Of a DNA stretch of 34,579 bases, positions 14,887 through 22,284 are shown piece by piece. The DNA comes from an uncultured Clostridia bacterium (GTDB lineage: Bacteria > Bacillota > Clostridia > Oscillospirales > CAG-272). Every line of letters begins with the position of its first letter. The first letter of the stretch is position 1. The stretch spans positions 1 to 34,579 of the forward strand of contig CAMJCC010000007.1 of NCBI GenBank assembly GCA_946404035.1, read 5' to 3'. The notes under the pieces are model-generated. The model made no database searches, was not told the DNA's origin, and saw only the letters and a program-made list of their open reading frames with translations. Position numbers and translations under genes: made by a program.

Positions 14887-16101
14887 ATGACCTTTCCGAT
14901 CCCCGCCGGATGCCTTGCCGTGGTCGAACGGCTGGCGTCCTCTGGCTTTCCGTCGTATCTTGTCGGCGGATGCGTCCGCGACCTCTGCCGCGGCGTCGCG
15001 CCCCACGACTACGACCTGACCACCCCCGCCACGCCGGAGCAGATGCAAAAGGCGTTTGCCGGACTGCGCGTGATCGGGACCGGGATCGCCCACGGCACCC
15101 TGACCGTCCTTTCGGACGGCGCGGCGTACGAGGTCACGACCTACCGCGTCGACGGCAAGTATTCGGACGGCAGACACCCCGACGGCGTTCGCTTTACCGC
15201 GTCGCTCGAGGAGGACCTGGTCCGCCGGGATTTCACGGTCAACGCGATGGCGTACTCCCCCCGCGAGGGACTGATCGACCTTTTCGGCGGACAAGCCGAC
15301 CTTGCAGCCGGGATCATCCGCGCCGTCGGGGAACCCGAGCGCCGTTTTCAAGAGGACGCGCTCCGCATCATGCGGGCGCTCCGCTTTGCGTCGACCCTCG
15401 GCTTTGAGATCGAGGAGAATACTGCCGCGGCGCTCCGTCGGCTCGCGCCGACCGTCCTCCGCGTATCCCCCGAACGCATCCGCGAGGAACTCTTGAAACT
15501 GCTCTCCGGCGCTTCGTCGGAGAAAGTATTGCGCGCCTACCGCGACGTTTTGTGCGCCGCCGTTCCCGCCCTTGCCCCGATCGGGGAGACGTGGGACGGG
15601 GCGGCGTCCGCCGCGGCAAAACTCGCGTCCGATCCCACGCTTGCGCTCGCCGCCCTTTCTCGTCCCCTCGGGGAGGATGCGACTTCCGCTCTGTTCCGCT
15701 CGCTCAGAACCGACAAAAAGAGCGAACGCCGCGCCACAGCCGCCGTCGCGGCGCTCGACGCGGGGCTGCCCGCCGACGTTTCAGACGCGGGTCTGTTCCT
15801 CGTCGGATACGGGCAGCCGACCGCCCTCGACGCGCTGGCGCTCGCCGACGCGTACGCCGACCCGGGGACCGAAACGGCAAGGCAAGCCCTCGCCGCGTTC
15901 CGTGCGACCGGGCGACCGACGTCCCTTTCCGCCCTTGCGCTTCGCGGCGACGATCTTGCCGCCGTCGGGATCCCGTCGGGACCCGCGCGGGGAGAGACGC
16001 TCTCCCGATTGCTCGCGCTGGCGGCGACGGGAAAGGTCGCAAACGAGCGGGACGCCCTGCTCGCCGGCGCCCTCGACCTCGAAACGGGGAAGCGGGAATA
16101 A
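14887..16101 (+). CDS. cca: CCA tRNA nucleotidyltransferase (class II poly(A)/CCA family)
   Basis: A 404-residue class II nucleotidyltransferase. The head domain has LVGGCVRD (25-32) and the catalytic DYD (D41, D43). RRDFTVNAMAY (113-123) and EPERRFQEDALRIMRALRF (149-167) follow, the latter with the EDxxR nucleotide-selection motif (E156, D157, R160). The C-terminal half is alanine- and arginine-rich and poorly conserved, as is common. The enzyme adds or repairs the 3' CCA of tRNA. GGAGGGG (14873-14879) lies 7 bases upstream of ATG 14887; an upstream GTG in frame at 14845 falls inside the promoter and is rejected. Poly(A) polymerase activity is the alternative, less likely in this group. Confidence 0.9.
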   Translation: MTFPIPAGCLAVVERLASSGFPSYLVGGCVRDLCRGVAPHDYDLTTPATPEQMQKAFAGLRVIGTGIAHGTLTVLSDGAAYEVTTYRVDGKYSDGRHPDGVRFTASLEEDLVRRDFTVNAMAYSPREGLIDLFGGQADLAAGIIRAVGEPERRFQEDALRIMRALRFASTLGFEIEENTAAALRRLAPTVLRVSPERIREELLKLLSGASSEKVLRAYRDVLCAAVPALAPIGETWDGAASAAAKLASDPTLALAALSRPLGEDATSALFRSLRTDKKSERRATAAVAALDAGLPADVSDAGLFLVGYGQPTALDALALADAYADPGTETARQALAAFRATGRPTSLSALALRGDDLAAVGIPSGPARGETLSRLLALAATGKVANERDALLAGALDLETGKRE

Positions 16102-16108
16102 AACAGTC

Positions 16109-16129
16109 AAAAACCCCCCGGTGACCGGG
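16109..16129 (-). terminator. Small hairpin between cca and thrH, T-tract on the antisense strand
   Basis: CCCGGTGACCGGG (16117-16129) can fold as a 5-bp stem with a TGA loop. On the minus strand it is followed after extra G bases by TTTTT (complement of 16109-16113). The stem is short, so terminator function is uncertain. Confidence 0.35.
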
Positions 16130-16166
16130 AGGATAAGAAATACGTCAGACCAAAGGAGAAACCACG

Positions 16167-16766
16167 TTGAACATCGTATGCCTTGACATGGAGGGGGTGC
16201 TCGTCCCCGAGATCTGGATCGCTTTTTCCCGTGCGACGGGGATCGAGGAACTGAAGCGCACGACGCGCGACGAGCCCGACTACGACAAACTGATGAAGTT
16301 CCGTCTTGCCATCCTGAAGGAGCACAAGCTGGGACTGAACGAGATCAAGGAGGTCATTTCCGGGATCGATCCGTTCCCGGGAGCAAAGGAGTTCCTCGAC
16401 GCCCTGCGCAAGAAGACCCAGGTCCTGATCTTATCGGATACCTTTGAGCAGTTCGCCGCTCCCCTGATGGAAAAACTCGGGATGCCGACCCTCTTCTGCA
16501 ATACGCTCGAGGTCGCGCCGGACGGCGAGATCACGGGTTACAGAATGCGGATCGCCAACTCGAAACTTTCGACTGTCCGCGCCCTGCAGTCCATCGGGTT
16601 CGAGACCATCGCCGCGGGCGACAGTTTCAACGACCTCGGGATGATCCGCGCGAGCAAAGCCGGCTTCCTGTTCCGCTCGACCGAAAAGATCAAGGCGGAC
16701 AACCCCGATCTCCCCGCGTTCGAGGAGTTTCCCGAATTCCTCGCGGCGATCACCGCCGCCCTCTGA
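16167..16766 (+). CDS. thrH: HAD phosphatase of ThrH type (phosphoserine phosphatase / homoserine phosphotransferase)
   Basis: The 199-residue protein follows ThrH of Pseudomonas closely: CLDMEGVLVPEIWIAF (5-20) with nucleophile D7 and E9 in place of the usual second aspartate, TTRDEPDYD (32-40), LILSDTFEQF (87-96) with S90, K133, and GDSFND (151-156). ThrH hydrolyses phosphoserine and can move the phosphate to homoserine, linking serine and threonine synthesis. It starts with TTG; GGAG (16155-16158) lies 8 bases upstream and no ATG fits the conserved N-terminus. No serine or threonine genes flank it. It follows cca by 65 bases and is closed by a strong terminator. Confidence 0.9.
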   Translation: MNIVCLDMEGVLVPEIWIAFSRATGIEELKRTTRDEPDYDKLMKFRLAILKEHKLGLNEIKEVISGIDPFPGAKEFLDALRKKTQVLILSDTFEQFAAPLMEKLGMPTLFCNTLEVAPDGEITGYRMRIANSKLSTVRALQSIGFETIAAGDSFNDLGMIRASKAGFLFRSTEKIKADNPDLPAFEEFPEFLAAITAAL

Positions 16767-16784
16767 CCGTTTTTACCCGCTGTT

Positions 16785-16822
16785 GCGCCGACCGGACGAC
16801 CCGGTCGGCGCTTCGTTTTTTT
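16785..16822 (+). terminator. Intrinsic terminator after thrH
   Basis: GCGCCGACCGG (16785-16795), loop ACGAC and CCGGTCGGCGC (16801-16811) form a perfect 11-bp stem, followed by TTCGTTTTTTT (16812-16822). Confidence 0.95.
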
Positions 16823-16895
16823 AGACCGCCCCCCAGTTTTCTCCCCGCGGTCATCCGCGCCGCCGTTTCATTTTGTCCTTTTTTCGGTTTCTCTC

Positions 16896-16924
16896 TTTAC
16901 TTTTCGCGCGAACAATGGTATAAT
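16896..16924 (+). promoter_or_regulatory. Predicted sigma-A promoter of the membrane phosphotransferase operon
   Basis: TTTACT (16896-16901), 17 bp and a consensus TATAAT (16919-16924) preceded by TGG (extended -10). It lies 29 bases upstream of the GTG start. Confidence 0.85.
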
Positions 16925-16953
16925 ATTCAAGAATAAAGTTAAACGAGGACATC

Positions 16954-18825
16954 GTGGATATGGATGAAAACGTCGCTCACAACAATACTCCCCCCGCCCC
17001 CGAGAAAAAGAAACGCAAGGCGACGGCGGGAGAGAAACTCGCCTTTCTCTGGCACGACAAACGGAACTGGAAGCAGCGGCTCTTCAACGCGCTCCCTGTG
17101 TCGTTTGCGCTTGCCTATACCTTTTTCCTTTTCCAGCCGCTCGAGGTCTTCGTCAAGAACAACAGCTTCCTGCCGTTCGGTATCAAGACGCTGACCCCGC
17201 CCCTGATCTTCCTCTCTCTCGGGGTGTTCGCCGTGCTCGCCGCGATCCTGACCCTGGTGCGGGGCAAGGTACATAACGCCCTGGTCTCGCTCTCGGTCGG
17301 CTTCCTCATCTCCGGTTATCTGCAGACCAATCTGCTGAACGTCGACCACGGCACCCTCGACGGCGCCGACGTCGCGTGGCACGATTACAGGATCCAGGCG
17401 ATCTGGAACCTGGTCTTCTGGGTGGCGCTGATCCTGCTCCCGTTCCTGCTCCACTACCTGCTCCCGAAGATCTGGAAGATCGCGGTCCGCGCGCTTGCCG
17501 GACTGCTTATCGTGATGCAGACGGTCGCCCTGATCGTCATGCTCCTGACCGCCGACTCGCTCTACGACAACTCCGAGAACGGCTATCTCACGCGGGAGGG
17601 CATCTACGACGTGTCGGAGAACAATAACGTCGTGGTCTTCCTGCTCGACCGGTTCGACAACAGGTACGCCGACGCGATCCTCTCGTCCGACCCGACGCTT
17701 GAGACCAAACTCGGCGGCTTCACGTTCTACGAGAACTTCGTCGGCAGCTATTCGCGTACCTATCCCTCGGTCGCCTACCTGTTCACCGGGGTCCGCACCG
17801 ACTACTCGGTCAAGCCGCGCGAATACCTCGAAAACGCGTTCGCGACCTCGCCGTTTCTGAAAGCCCTCCGCGAGAGCGACGTCGAGACGCGCTTCTATAC
17901 CGACGTCCCCTACACGATCGGGAACGCCGAGTGGCTGATCGGCACGGTGGACAATGCCGCGCCGCCGATGGAACTGCCCCCGAAAGGACGCATCCTCTCG
18001 GCGATGATGATCCTCTCCGCCTACCGCTGGACGCCCGAGGCGCTGAAACCCTACTTCCACTACTACACCAACGACTACTACAACTACATCTACGACGACC
18101 CCGACGCCAAATACGACGTGTATTCCAGCGACGACGTCCGCTTCCGCGCCGACCTCGTCCAACGGGGGCTGACCGTCAAGGACAACGCCGCGACGTACCT
18201 CTTCTACCATCTGTCCGGCTCGCACGAACCCTACTATATGGACGCCAACGGCAACCGCGCGTACTTCGCGTCCGATCAGGAGGGGAAGCGCGAGGGACTG
18301 CTCCAGCAGACGAGGGGCGATATCGGCACGCTCCTGATCTATATCGACATGCTGAAAGAAAAGGGGCTGTACGACAAGACGACCCTGATCGTGACCGCCG
18401 ACCACGGCAGGACCGGGACCATCACCGACCTGGAACACGCCGGCGAGATCGACGATATCCTGACCGGCGAACCCGACACCGGCGAGCGCGTCCCGACCCT
18501 GATGGTCAAACCGGCGGGCGCCGATACGACCGTCCCGCTGAAACGCTCGCAGAAACAGCTCTCCCACGAGAACCTCTGCCCGACCATCCTCGAGGCGCTC
18601 GGCGTCGACCATACCGCGGTCGGTCGCTCGATCAACGATATCGGGGAGGACGAAGAGGTCGTGCGCTATTTCTACATGAGCGGGGCGAAAGCCAACCGCT
18701 CCACCTCCTCCCGCGACTGCAACCTCATCATCTACGAGATCGTCGGCGACGCCAACGATTTCGCGAACTGGCGCAAGATCAGCACCGAACCGATCAAATA
18801 TCCCTACTACGACAGCAGCCGCTGA
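16954..18825 (+). CDS. LTA-synthase-like membrane phosphotransferase/sulfatase-fold protein
   Basis: The 623-residue protein has a charged cytoplasmic N-terminus, about five transmembrane helices (roughly 47-65, 80-102, 108-127, 150-170, 178-199), and a large domain of the alkaline phosphatase/sulfatase superfamily outside the membrane. Candidate metal ligands are D232 in VVFLLDRFDN, D483 and H484 in TADHGRTG and H424 in SGSHEPYY. The nucleophile is probably T269 in SYSRTYPS. This layout is that of lipoteichoic acid synthases and related phosphoglycerol or phosphoethanolamine transferases, but the active-site contexts are not those of canonical LtaS, so the group transferred is unknown. GTG 16954 has GAGGA 4 bases upstream; ATG 16960 is nearly as good. 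Confidence 0.8.
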   Translation: MDMDENVAHNNTPPAPEKKKRKATAGEKLAFLWHDKRNWKQRLFNALPVSFALAYTFFLFQPLEVFVKNNSFLPFGIKTLTPPLIFLSLGVFAVLAAILTLVRGKVHNALVSLSVGFLISGYLQTNLLNVDHGTLDGADVAWHDYRIQAIWNLVFWVALILLPFLLHYLLPKIWKIAVRALAGLLIVMQTVALIVMLLTADSLYDNSENGYLTREGIYDVSENNNVVVFLLDRFDNRYADAILSSDPTLETKLGGFTFYENFVGSYSRTYPSVAYLFTGVRTDYSVKPREYLENAFATSPFLKALRESDVETRFYTDVPYTIGNAEWLIGTVDNAAPPMELPPKGRILSAMMILSAYRWTPEALKPYFHYYTNDYYNYIYDDPDAKYDVYSSDDVRFRADLVQRGLTVKDNAATYLFYHLSGSHEPYYMDANGNRAYFASDQEGKREGLLQQTRGDIGTLLIYIDMLKEKGLYDKTTLIVTADHGRTGTITDLEHAGEIDDILTGEPDTGERVPTLMVKPAGADTTVPLKRSQKQLSHENLCPTILEALGVDHTAVGRSINDIGEDEEVVRYFYMSGAKANRSTSSRDCNLIIYEIVGDANDFANWRKISTEPIKYPYYDSSR

Positions 18826-18843
18826 TAAGGAAAGGCGGGACCG

Positions 18844-19380
18844 ATGAAACGAACCTGGTGGACCGTTGCGGCGGGGTACCTTTTGCTGCTTCTCGTCGTC
18901 GGATGCGTCCTGCTCTTCGGGCACCCCGAAACGGTCGACGAACACTATCTGTACAGCCCGGAGGAGATCCCCGAGGGCGCGGATACCGTGATGCTTTCGG
19001 TCGACTGCCTCGCCCTTGAAAACGACCTTGACGAACTGCCGTCCGGCGTGCGGAACGCGCTGCCCGACGGGCTGGTCTATCTGCCCGCGACCCGGTTTTT
19101 ATACCGGGAGGGGATGACGGCGTTCGATCTTCTTCTGCGCGCGGAGCGCCCGGCGCGCCTGCGCATCGCGTACTCCGGCATGGCGGGGAACTACTACGTT
19201 TCGTCGATCAACGACCTCGCCGAGTTCTCCGCGGGGAACTCGTCGGGCTGGATCGTGCTTGTCAACGGCGTTTTCATCGACCGGAGCGCGTCGGCGGTCA
19301 AACTCTCGCCCGGCGACGTGGTCGAATGGAGATATACCGTTTATTACGGCGACGTGTTGCCCCCGGAACTGCTGAATTGA
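18844..19380 (+). CDS. DUF4430 domain protein, membrane-anchored or lipoprotein
   Basis: This 178-residue exported protein begins with KR, a hydrophobic stretch (6-24) and a possible lipobox VVGC with C21; because the residues after C21 remain hydrophobic, an uncleaved anchor is also possible. The C-terminal half (about 88-175) matches DUF4430: YREGMTAFDLLLRA, then SGWIVLVNGVFID and SPGDVVEWRYT. DUF4430 resembles the C-terminal domain of transcobalamin and is often found near predicted cobalamin ECF transporters; that association is recalled knowledge. It starts 18 bases after the membrane phosphotransferase gene and 18 bases before the alpha-galactosidase gene, so the three are likely one operon. 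Confidence 0.8.
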   Translation: MKRTWWTVAAGYLLLLLVVGCVLLFGHPETVDEHYLYSPEEIPEGADTVMLSVDCLALENDLDELPSGVRNALPDGLVYLPATRFLYREGMTAFDLLLRAERPARLRIAYSGMAGNYYVSSINDLAEFSAGNSSGWIVLVNGVFIDRSASAVKLSPGDVVEWRYTVYYGDVLPPELLN

Positions 19381-19398
19381 TCCGAGAAAGGAACGACT

Positions 19399-21558
19399 AT
19401 GATCTGTTTTGACGAAAAGTCCGCGACGTTCACCCTTACGTCCAAGGGCGCCGTCTATTCCATGGGCGTCACCGACGGCGTGCTGGAGCACCGCTATTTC
19501 GGCGCGCCGATCCACTGTGACGACGACCTTTCGCTCTTCCGGGGCGAGGCGGCGGCGTCTTTTGAAGCGCGCCTGCCCGGCACGGTCAGCCAAAACCAGA
19601 TCCTCTCCGAGGCGCCGGCGTACGGGCGGGGAGATTTCCGCGAGCCGATGCTGGTTTTCCGCGGCGAGGCGGGAGAAACGACGGTCGACCTCAAGTACGC
19701 GGGGCACCGGATCGTATCGGATCACGAACTCGACGGGATGCCGTCCTGCCGTGGGAAAGAGACCCTCGCGGTCACCCTTTCCGACCCGGTCCGCGGCGTT
19801 TCGGTCGAGCTCTTCTACACCGTGTTCGACGACGTTCCCGCGATCGCGCGCTCTGCCCGGATCACCAATACCGGGGAGGGAAAACTCAAGATCGTGCGCG
19901 CTTATTCCGCGGCGCTCGATCTGCCCGACAACGGCTATGACCTCATCACGCTCTACGGCGCTTGGACGCGCGAGCGGATGCCCGAGCGCACCCCCGTCCG
20001 GCACGGCGTGACCTCCGTCGACGCCAAACGCGTCAGCAGTTCCGCCGCCCAGAACCCCTTCGCCGCCCTGGTCGAAAAGAACGCGACCGAAACGGCGGGC
20101 CGCGCTTACGGGATGGCGCTGGTCTACTCCTCCTCGTGGAAGATCTCCTGCGAGGGGGCGCAGAACGGGACCGTCCGACTGCTCGGCGGGATCAACGATT
20201 TCGCGTTTTCCAAGACCCTCGCCCCCGGCGAGACGTTCGATACTCCCGAGGCGGTCTTCGCTTTCTCGTCTGACGGGATCGGAGGGCTTTCCCGCGCGTT
20301 CCACGATCTGGTCCGGGAGCATATCGCGCCCCCCGCGTTCGCCAAAACGCCGCGTCCCATCGTGGTCAACAACTGGGAGGCGACCTACTTCGACTTTGAT
20401 TACGGGCGGCTGTTTTCCATCATCGACGCCGCAGAGGGGACCGGGATCGACACCTTCGTCCTCGACGACGGTTGGTTCGGCGCGCGCAACGACGACAGCG
20501 CCGGGCTGGGCGACTGGACGGTCAATCTGAATAAACTTCCCGAGGGGCTGACGCCCATCATCGAGCGCTGCCACGCCAGGGGACTGAAATTCGGTCTTTG
20601 GTTCGAGCCCGAGATGGTCAACCCCAACTCCGACCTCTACCGCGCCCACCCCGACTGGGCGATCTCGTGTCCCGGCTACGAGCCGCTGCTCTCGCGTCGG
20701 CAGTTGGTATTGGATATCACCCGCCCGGAGGTGCGCGACCATATCGTTTCGGCGGTCAACCGCGTTTTGAAAGAGAACGCCATCGACTACGTCAAATGGG
20801 ACAGCAACCGCAACGTGACCGAACTGTTCTCGGATGCGGCAGACGAGAACGACCGCGAATGTTTTGCGCACGAATACGCCCTCGGTCTCTACGATCTGTT
20901 CCGCCGGATCATCTTCGCCAATCCCGGGGTCTTCTTCGAGGGATGTTCGGGCGGCGGCGCGCGGTTCGACCTCGGGATGCTCGCATACTTCCCGCAGATC
21001 TGGACGTCGGACGATACCGACGCCGGGATGCGCTGCCTGATCCAGTACGGCACCTCCTACGCCTACCCGCCGTCTACCGGGTCCTGCCACGTTTCGGTCT
21101 GCCCCAATCACCAGAACGGGCGCACGACCCCCTTCGCCACCCGGTGCGCCGTCGCGCATCTCGGACCGACGGGCTACGAACTCGACCTCTCGAAACTGCC
21201 CCCCGAGGAGAGGGCGCAGATCCGGGAGCAGAACGAGCGCTACCGCCGCGACGAGGATCTGGTGCTTTCGGGCGACCTCTACCGGGTCGCGGATCCCTTT
21301 GCCGGCAACGCGTTCGGGTTCCTGCTCGTCGCAAAGGATAAAACCAAGGCGGCGTTCACGCTGGTGAAACTGTTGAACGAGACCAACTCCGAGCGCCCCG
21401 TCGTCCCGCTGCCGGGTCTTGACCCCGCCGCCGCGTACCGGGTCGAGGAGACCGGCGCCGTTTTCCACGGCGACACGCTCGCCGCCGTCGGATTGCCCCT
21501 TGAGTGGAAGAAGATGCGCGATTTCGACGCCGCGGTCTGTCATCTGACCCGCGTCTGA
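19399..21558 (+). CDS. Alpha-galactosidase, glycoside hydrolase family 36
   Basis: The 719-residue length and layout match bacterial GH36 enzymes: an N-terminal beta-sandwich (about 1-315), a catalytic TIM barrel (about 320-640) and a C-terminal beta domain. The barrel has VVNNWEATYFDFDY (322-335), VLDDGWFGARNDD (354-366), GLWFEPEMVNPNSDLY (399-414), the nucleophile D468 in YVKWDSNRN and the acid/base D538 in WTSDDTDA. The 70-residue spacing equals that of the characterised Geobacillus AgaA pair. It removes alpha-galactosyl groups from raffinose-family sugars or melibiose. No signal peptide is present, so it is cytosolic and needs imported substrate, but no sugar transporter is in the window. 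GAAAGGA (19385-19391) lies 7 bases upstream. Confidence 0.95.
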   Translation: MICFDEKSATFTLTSKGAVYSMGVTDGVLEHRYFGAPIHCDDDLSLFRGEAAASFEARLPGTVSQNQILSEAPAYGRGDFREPMLVFRGEAGETTVDLKYAGHRIVSDHELDGMPSCRGKETLAVTLSDPVRGVSVELFYTVFDDVPAIARSARITNTGEGKLKIVRAYSAALDLPDNGYDLITLYGAWTRERMPERTPVRHGVTSVDAKRVSSSAAQNPFAALVEKNATETAGRAYGMALVYSSSWKISCEGAQNGTVRLLGGINDFAFSKTLAPGETFDTPEAVFAFSSDGIGGLSRAFHDLVREHIAPPAFAKTPRPIVVNNWEATYFDFDYGRLFSIIDAAEGTGIDTFVLDDGWFGARNDDSAGLGDWTVNLNKLPEGLTPIIERCHARGLKFGLWFEPEMVNPNSDLYRAHPDWAISCPGYEPLLSRRQLVLDITRPEVRDHIVSAVNRVLKENAIDYVKWDSNRNVTELFSDAADENDRECFAHEYALGLYDLFRRIIFANPGVFFEGCSGGGARFDLGMLAYFPQIWTSDDTDAGMRCLIQYGTSYAYPPSTGSCHVSVCPNHQNGRTTPFATRCAVAHLGPTGYELDLSKLPPEERAQIREQNERYRRDEDLVLSGDLYRVADPFAGNAFGFLLVAKDKTKAAFTLVKLLNETNSERPVVPLPGLDPAAAYRVEETGAVFHGDTLAAVGLPLEWKKMRDFDAAVCHLTRV

Positions 21559-21571
21559 ACCAAACACGATC

Positions 21572-21598
21572 AAAAAAGCACCCGGGGAATGCCCCGGG
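21572..21598 (-). terminator. Hairpin with T-tract on the antisense strand, before the ThyX-like gene
   Basis: CCCGGGG (21581-21587), loop AATG and CCCCGGG (21592-21598) form a perfect 7-bp stem. On the minus strand it is followed by TGC and TTTTTT (complement of 21572-21577), as in an intrinsic terminator. On the + strand it lacks a T-tract and sits 4 bases before the GGAGG of the next gene. Confidence 0.5.
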
Positions 21599-21612
21599 GA
21601 ACGGAGGATACT

Positions 21613-22245
21613 ATGCTGAAAGTCGAAAAGATCTCGGTCATGAACTTCGAGAACGCCATCCGCGGGGCGCGCAACCCCCTGAACAGTTGGGACCGGTACG
21701 ACAGCCATACCGAGCCCGACGGGACGTTTGTCCTCGGGGAGAACGACCTTTCGCTCGCCCGCCGGCTCGCAAAGGCGGGGTCGGACCACCGGAAGTTTTT
21801 ACGGCAGGTCCTGGTGTCGATGGATATCACGGGCCCGCTTTACTGGTGGAAAGAGTTCGACACTTACAAGGTCGGCACCGTCGCCAACTCGACCAGTACC
21901 ATGCACAAGATCCACGCCAAACCGTTCGGGCGCGAGGACTTCTCCTGCGACGGGATGAGCCGGGCGGGGCTTGCCGTGCTGGACGACGTCATCGCCTATC
22001 TCGAAGCGGCGCGCCTGCGTTTCGTCGAGACCAAGGATAAGCAGGACTGGTTGGATATGATCCAGCTCCTCCCCGAAAGCTACAATCAGCTCCGGACGGT
22101 CACCCTCAACTACGAGGTGCTGATCAATATGTATTACGCCCGTCGCTCGCACAAACTGAACGAGTGGCACGTCCTCTGCGACGCGATCAAGGCGCTGCCG
22201 TACGCAAACGAACTGATCCTGGTGCGCGAGGAAAACGACAACTGA
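21613..22245 (+). CDS. ThyX-like protein without the ThyX signature
   Basis: This 210-residue protein belongs to a family I recall from gut Clostridia and phages, usually left as hypothetical. The segment VSMDITGPLYWWKEFDTYKV (68-87) followed by GTVANSTSTMH (88-98), and later LLPESYNQLRTVTLNYEVL (152-170) with RRSHKLNEW (177-185), parallel the order of motifs in FAD-dependent thymidylate synthase ThyX. In ThyX the first block carries RHR and a serine that bind FAD and dUMP; here the place reads DTYK-GTVANS, so the RHR motif is absent. Thymidylate synthase activity is therefore doubtful. GGAGG (21603-21607) is 5 bases upstream of the ATG. An earlier in-frame ATG at 21589 lies in the hairpin and is rejected. 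Confidence 0.65.
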   Translation: MLKVEKISVMNFENAIRGARNPLNSWDRYDSHTEPDGTFVLGENDLSLARRLAKAGSDHRKFLRQVLVSMDITGPLYWWKEFDTYKVGTVANSTSTMHKIHAKPFGREDFSCDGMSRAGLAVLDDVIAYLEAARLRFVETKDKQDWLDMIQLLPESYNQLRTVTLNYEVLINMYYARRSHKLNEWHVLCDAIKALPYANELILVREENDN

Positions 22246-22284
22246 CTTTGCCATCCCAAGTGAAAGGGAAAGGATGAACCCGAA

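Noticed and set aside
16939-18945. Long minus-strand open frame opposite the membrane phosphotransferase gene
   Set aside because: Its translation has no recognisable motif and its span coincides with a well-supported + strand membrane protein.
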